Below are positions 7,312-10,030 of a stretch of 10,030 bases of DNA, one piece after another. The notes beneath the pieces are model-generated. The model was not told where the DNA came from, made no database searches, and saw only the letters and a program-made list of their open reading frames with translations. The position numbers and the translations under genes were made by a program. Origin of the DNA: an uncultured Prevotella sp. (GTDB taxonomy: Bacteria > Bacteroidota > Bacteroidia > Bacteroidales > Bacteroidaceae). The DNA lies in the NCBI GenBank assembly GCA_905373605.1, contig CAJPTO010000102.1, positions 1-10,030 on the forward strand. Direction: 5' to 3'. Every line of letters begins with the position of its first letter. Position 1 is the stretch's first letter.

Positions 7312-7343
7312 TTGAAAGGCGAATTGTGCCGATGGCACAAGCT

Positions 7344-8021
7344 CTACTTCAGCGTGCCGTTGTTGGCTGCATCCACCATTGCCTTGCTGGCATAGAGATA
7401 CACTTCCACACGACGGTTCTGTTGTCTGCCGCTTGCCGTTTGGTTACTTGCAACGGGTTCAGAGCTTCCCCTGCCCGCAACATTCTGGAATTGACTGCGC
7501 GGAACGCCACAGCTTGTGAGATAGTTCACCACGCTTTGTGCGCGATTGTTGCTCAAGGGGATGTTGATGCCATCGTTACCCGTGTTGTCGGTATGTCCGT
7601 AAATGTCCACATGGCAGTCGCCGTTCTCTTTAAGCACTTGCGAAAACTTAGCCAGCTCGTTCTTAGACGCTTGGTTGAGGGTGGCCTTGTTGGTTGCAAA
7701 GAGTATTCCCGAGTCGAATGTCACCTTAACGGCTTTCAGTCCGTTGGCATCTGTTACCTCTTCCACCTTGGCGTTTTTCACTTGTTCGGCGGTGCGTTTA
7801 GCCACCTTATCCATGTGCTTACCAATCATTGAGCCTGTGGCTGCGCCAACAGTGGCACCAACAACAGCACCTACGGCCGTGTTACCTGCAACCTTTCCGA
7901 TTACTGCTCCTAAAAGTGCGCCGCCACCAGTGCCAATAAGTGTTCCCGTTCCCTGCTTGGTTTTACAGCCGAACACTAATGCAAGACACATCAACAGTGT
8001 CATAAATTTCATCTTCTTCAT
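7344..8021 (-). CDS. OmpA family lipoprotein with glycine-zipper domain
   Basis: This 225-residue outer-membrane lipoprotein is expected to tether the envelope to peptidoglycan. It starts MKKMKFMTLL and has lipobox LVFGC ending at C19, the predicted lipidated cysteine. Residues 28-67 form a glycine zipper (TLIGTGGGALLGAVIG and GAVVGATVGAATGSMIG), which may insert into or pack along the membrane. Residues about 97-212 are an OmpA C-terminal domain, with GHTDNTG at 142-148 and LSNNRAQSV at 156-164. D145 and R160 correspond to the residues that bind diaminopimelate in the OmpA family, and NRRVEVYL at 202-209 closes the domain. There is no N-terminal beta-barrel, so it is Pal/YiaD-like rather than a porin. 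An exact -7 box lies upstream at 8065-8058. It appears to be the first gene of a minus-strand run with mtgA and the helicase. Confidence 0.95.
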   Translation of the reverse strand: MKKMKFMTLLMCLALVFGCKTKQGTGTLIGTGGGALLGAVIGKVAGNTAVGAVVGATVGAATGSMIGKHMDKVAKRTAEQVKNAKVEEVTDANGLKAVKVTFDSGILFATNKATLNQASKNELAKFSQVLKENGDCHVDIYGHTDNTGNDGINIPLSNNRAQSVVNYLTSCGVPRSQFQNVAGRGSSEPVASNQTASGRQQNRRVEVYLYASKAMVDAANNGTLK

Positions 8022-8057
8022 AAATCTCTAACTATGTTTTAAATGTTATTCGTTCTG

Positions 8058-8065
8058 CAAAGGTA
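8058..8065 (-). promoter_or_regulatory. -7 promoter box for the OmpA-like lipoprotein gene
   Basis: Read on the minus strand this is TACCTTTG, an exact TAnnTTTG match, 36 bases before the start codon. The predicted transcript would have a leader of about 30-35 bases. No good TTG is found at the expected -33 distance (the nearest is about 30 bases away), so only the -7 element is supported. Confidence 0.65.
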
Positions 8066-8116
8066 CGTCTTTTTATTCTCTTGCTGCCCTTTGTGCAACA
8101 TTTTTTATATTAATTG

Positions 8117-8357
8117 TTGGTAAGGTTATGAGGTTGTGAACATACAAGTTTGTGAGCGTATAAGTTAAGAATTTGTTGACAGCCAAGCAAATAAGCTATC
8201 AAGTTGGTGCCTTTACACACGCATCCCCACATAAACTCAAAAAATCAAAGGTGCATCACATCATAAACCCACAACCTCATAAACCCACAACCCCACCAAA
8301 TAACAAACTTATAAACACACAAACTCACAACCTCACAACCTCACCAGCTTACAAACT
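8117..8357. repeat. Inverted blocks of simple-sequence 'stutter' repeat
   Basis: The right block (8261-8357) is built from variants of cataaacccacaacc and acaaactcacaacctc. It includes a perfect 16-base tandem copy at 8261-8276 and 8277-8292. The left block (8117-8168) carries the same words in reverse complement (ggttatgaggttgtgaac, caagtttgtgag, tataagtt). The two blocks could pair imperfectly into a long stem with a loop of about 100-150 bases, or may have arisen by slippage and inversion. They sit between two divergent promoters. Confidence 0.6.
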
Positions 8358-8403
8358 AAAAAAATATTTCACCAAACTATGCCCTAATAAGCAAGAAAAA
8401 GAT

Positions 8404-8411
8404 TATTTTTG
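8404..8411 (+). promoter_or_regulatory. -7 promoter box for the TlpA-like gene
   Basis: TATTTTTG matches TAnnTTTG exactly and lies 34 bases before the ATG at 8446. A weak -33 candidate (tatg, 8378-8381) lies 22 bases upstream. The box supports the internal start at 8446, because the longer in-frame ATG at 8173 would lie well upstream of transcription initiation. Confidence 0.6.
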
Positions 8412-8445
8412 CATCCCTACAACACAAATTTTAAATGATTTAAAT

Positions 8446-8994
8446 ATGAAGATGAAGCACATACGCTGGGGTACGTTGGCCCTAATGGCAGCCTTTTCGC
8501 TGTGGACAAACACAGCCAAAGCACAACAAACCACCGAAGAAGACCTCGATGCACAATACGCCACCGAGCTTTTGAAGCCGGGAACTGTGGCCCCCGACTT
8601 TGAACTACCATCGCCCGAGGGCAAGAAAGTGAGCCTCAAACAGTTTAAAGGCAAATATGTGGTACTAGACTTTTGGGCTTCGTGGTGTCCCGACTGCCGC
8701 AAAGATGCCCCCAACATCGTGGCCATGTACAACCGGTTTAAGGACAAAGGCGTGGCCTTTGTGGGCGTTTCGTTCGACGTTGATGCCGCCTTGTGGAAAG
8801 CCGCCATCGACAAATATGGAATGACATACGCACATGTGAGCGAGCTGAAAAAGATGCGCGAAGCCAACATCTCAAAGGCTTACGGCGTAAAGTGGATACC
8901 ATCGATGATTGTTGTTGGCCCAGATGGCAAGGTGGTAATGGGAACGGTGATGTCGAAAAAGGTGGAAAGAAAGCTGGAAGAGCTGTTTCCTTAA
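8446..8994 (+). CDS. TlpA-like thioredoxin-fold thiol-disulfide oxidoreductase
   Basis: This is a 182-residue exported protein. Residues 1-26 form a signal peptide (MKMKHIRWG, hydrophobic core, then TAKA before QQ). The AhpC/TSA-TlpA fold follows: PGTVAPDFELPSPEGKKVSL (45-64), the redox site WASWCPDC (77-84, C81 and C84) and the cis-proline loop KWIPSM (149-154, P152). The intact CxxC and the envelope location indicate a periplasmic thiol reductase, resembling the thioredoxin domain of Bacteroidota TlpA/ResA proteins rather than a peroxidase. An ATG at 8452 is an alternative start two codons in. An in-frame extension to 8173 is rejected because it translates low-complexity repeats and would bury the signal peptide. 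The next gene encodes a rhodanese lipoprotein, also concerned with sulfur chemistry, beyond a hairpin at 9089-9180. Confidence 0.95.
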   Translation: MKMKHIRWGTLALMAAFSLWTNTAKAQQTTEEDLDAQYATELLKPGTVAPDFELPSPEGKKVSLKQFKGKYVVLDFWASWCPDCRKDAPNIVAMYNRFKDKGVAFVGVSFDVDAALWKAAIDKYGMTYAHVSELKKMREANISKAYGVKWIPSMIVVGPDGKVVMGTVMSKKVERKLEELFP

Positions 8995-9088
8995 CCTGCC
9001 TGCAAGAACCAAAGCACCCAAAAAGGCACTTGGCAACAAGCAAACAGCAAACTGGTGAACAGAAAATATCAATAACAAAACGGGCTAT

Positions 9089-9180
9089 AAAAGCCTGCCA
9101 ACAAATGCTCCAACTGAGGTGGAAAAGAGTGGCCTGCACGCCGATGCGCCGCGCCCAATGAGCATTTGTTGCCGGCTTTT
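9089..9180 (+). terminator. Long hairpin between the TlpA-like and rhodanese genes
   Basis: The arms at 9089-9109 and 9161-9180 are reverse complements apart from one mismatch or indel. Both ends carry the aaaagcc/ggctttt pair, so the stem has an A-run on one side and a T-run on the other and could terminate in both directions. The 51-base loop is GC-rich and probably folds locally, though I see no strong single inner stem. It lies about 95 bases after the TlpA-like stop and 28 bases before the rhodanese start, so it may separate the two genes or sit in the rhodanese leader. Confidence 0.6.
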
Positions 9181-9208
9181 GGGGCAAAACTTCTTAAAAA
9201 CGTTGACG

Positions 9209-9628
9209 ATGACACAACAATATAAATCAATCAAAACATCAACATTCAGAAAATTAGCTTTTGTATTTATGTCTATTTGGACCACAATATTTGGTGCATG
9301 CGCGCAAAGCAAATACACCAACGCCGATGTCGACGCCTTTGAGCAGGCCATTAAGACCGACTCTGCACAAATACTCGATGTTCGCACGCACGAAGAATTT
9401 GCCGAAAGCCACCTCAAGGGGGCCATTCAGGTGGATGTTTTCAATCCCAACTTCTTGGCCGAAGCCGAAAGCAAGTTGCAAAAAGAACGCCCTGTGGCCG
9501 TGTATTGCCGCAGCGGAAGGCGGAGCGCAACAGCTGCCAAGCAGCTAAGTGCCAAGGGATACCAGGTAATCAACCTCGAAGGCGGCATCTTGGCTTGGAT
9601 GGCCAAACGCAAAGAAACGGTAAGATAA
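9209..9628 (+). CDS. Rhodanese-like domain lipoprotein
   Basis: This is a 139-residue single-domain sulfurtransferase. Residues 1-31 are a lipoprotein signal with basic start (KSIKTSTFRK), hydrophobic run and lipobox IFGAC ending at C31. The rhodanese domain follows: DVRTHEEFAESHLKGAIQVD at 57-76, the active-site loop YCRSGRRSA at 99-107 (C100 as persulfide cysteine) and GGILAW at 125-130. Its substrate cannot be told from sequence; such exported rhodaneses probably handle sulfur or thiol transfer on the envelope. The ATG at 9209 is preferred because an earlier in-frame ATG at 9119 starts inside the upstream hairpin, and a later one at 9269 would remove the basic part of the signal. No TAnnTTTG box lies in the 28 bases between the hairpin and the start, so its promoter is unresolved. 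Confidence 0.93.
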   Translation: MTQQYKSIKTSTFRKLAFVFMSIWTTIFGACAQSKYTNADVDAFEQAIKTDSAQILDVRTHEEFAESHLKGAIQVDVFNPNFLAEAESKLQKERPVAVYCRSGRRSATAAKQLSAKGYQVINLEGGILAWMAKRKETVR

Positions 9629-9637
9629 CTGCCATTC

Positions 9638-9705
9638 ATCGCTTTTTCATTTCCTGCTTACAAAATAACGCAAGGCGTTAAACAGGGAATGGAAAAGCGA
9701 TTTTT
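9638..9705 (+). terminator. Intrinsic terminator after the rhodanese gene
   Basis: A 19-bp stem pairs 9638-9656 with 9683-9701, completely if two G-U pairs are allowed. A second perfect 6-bp hairpin (taacgc, loop aag, gcgtta; 9666-9680) sits inside the loop. Beginning with the last stem base, a run of five T (9701-9705) follows, giving a classical rho-independent terminator with a nested hairpin. It starts 10 bases after the rhodanese stop codon. Confidence 0.85.
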
Positions 9706-10030
9706 GTTGCCTTAAAAATATTATTTGAAAAAACACATCCCTTCCTTGCGCGAGTTAACAGCCTTTCTGGTATGAGTTTTGATCATAACCAAATGTGTTT
9801 GGAATTACGTATCACTATAAGCATGCTAGCTGATGCCAGCTTTACAGCATCCACTTCGCTGTTGAATTGCTATATCTCCGTGCCTTCGCACAACGTGTTC
9901 CTTGCCTTTTCGCTCGTGCAGAGGTGTTTATTTTGTCGAGTTGCATTTCCGGGCTAGTAAAATAAAACGCATCTTTTTTAACATTATGGCTGCCCTCGCG
10001 CGCCATAATTTGCCCATCGGCCGCAAATAA
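9706..10030. other. Right-edge region without a supported gene
   Basis: These 325 bases carry no gene I can support. A plus-strand frame at 9772-9957 (61 codons) has no recognisable motif. On the minus strand a frame is open from the window edge at 10030 to a TAA at 9844-9842 (62 codons, including KKDAFYFTSPEMQLDKINTS) and could be the tail of a gene entering from the right, but it looks compositionally unremarkable. A short inverted repeat, attatggc 9983-9990 with gccataat 10002-10009, lies near the edge and overlaps that frame. Confidence 0.5.

Larger units (their letters stand above)
8022..8445. other. Divergent intergenic region
   Basis: This 424-base gap separates the OmpA-like (minus) and TlpA-like (plus) genes. 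It holds the OmpA-like promoter (8058-8065), a pair of inverted simple-repeat blocks (8117-8168 and 8261-8357) and the TlpA-like promoter (8404-8411). A plus-strand frame runs into the TlpA-like gene from 8173, but its first 91 codons are low-complexity translation of these repeats (PQPHKPTTPPNNK) and are not treated as protein. Confidence 0.75.

Noticed and set aside
7215..7832. 205-codon plus-strand frame opposite the OmpA-like gene
   Set aside because: It is mostly the complement of a well-supported OmpA domain and of the intergenic hairpin.
8173..8445. N-terminal extension of the TlpA-like protein
   Set aside because: It is low-complexity translation of intergenic repeats, lies upstream of the -7 box at 8404, and would hide the signal peptide.
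9119..9208. 30-residue N-terminal extension of the rhodanese
   Set aside because: It translates the loop and right arm of a hairpin and would place the lipoprotein signal internally.
9772..9957. 61-codon plus-strand frame near the right edge
   Set aside because: No motif, no promoter at the expected distance, and unremarkable composition.

Overview
The window looks like a chromosomal segment from a Bacteroidales bacterium, most likely Prevotella or a close relative. This is inferred from several things. Promoter -7 boxes match the Bacteroidota consensus TAnnTTTG, and start codons lack Shine-Dalgarno sequences. Exported proteins are either lipoproteins or carry signal peptides. The secreted protease ends in a short Prevotella-style C-terminal tail. 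Long AT-rich or repetitive intergenic stretches separate compact genes. No species can be assigned from the sequence alone.

Layout. Positions 1-51 may be the lysine-rich end of a plus-strand gene cut by the window edge. A noncoding stretch follows, holding a 22-bp tandem array (137-268). Two plus-strand genes come next: an EFR1-type flavodoxin/ferredoxin protein (465-1253) and a secreted M6-family metalloprotease (1489-3345), separated by a degenerate 55-57-bp repeat. After the protease lies a second 22-bp tandem array (3413-3588) and a perfect 22-bp inverted repeat (3823-3900) in the convergent gap. The minus strand then carries, in transcription order from high to low coordinates, an OmpA-family glycine-zipper lipoprotein (8021-7344), the monofunctional transglycosylase mtgA (7150-6413) and a PcrA/UvrD helicase (6383-3909). 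Divergent from these, on the plus strand, are a TlpA-like thioredoxin-fold protein (8446-8994) and a rhodanese lipoprotein (9209-9628). The last 325 bases hold no gene I can defend.

How the genes fit together. The OmpA-like lipoprotein and MtgA are both envelope/peptidoglycan proteins. MtgA and the helicase are only 29 bp apart and are probably co-transcribed. The TlpA-like and rhodanese proteins both act on thiols or sulfur outside the cytoplasm, but a long hairpin lies between them, so a shared transcript is uncertain. The EFR1 protein and the protease share a strand without an obvious functional link.

The protein-coding content is ordinary and I see no new defence or mobile system. The most interesting material is intergenic: two separate 22-bp-period arrays sharing an acaaggct core, four long composite hairpins at gene ends or between genes, a promoter placed so that the EFR1 mRNA should be leaderless, and an inverted 'stutter' repeat between the divergent promoters.
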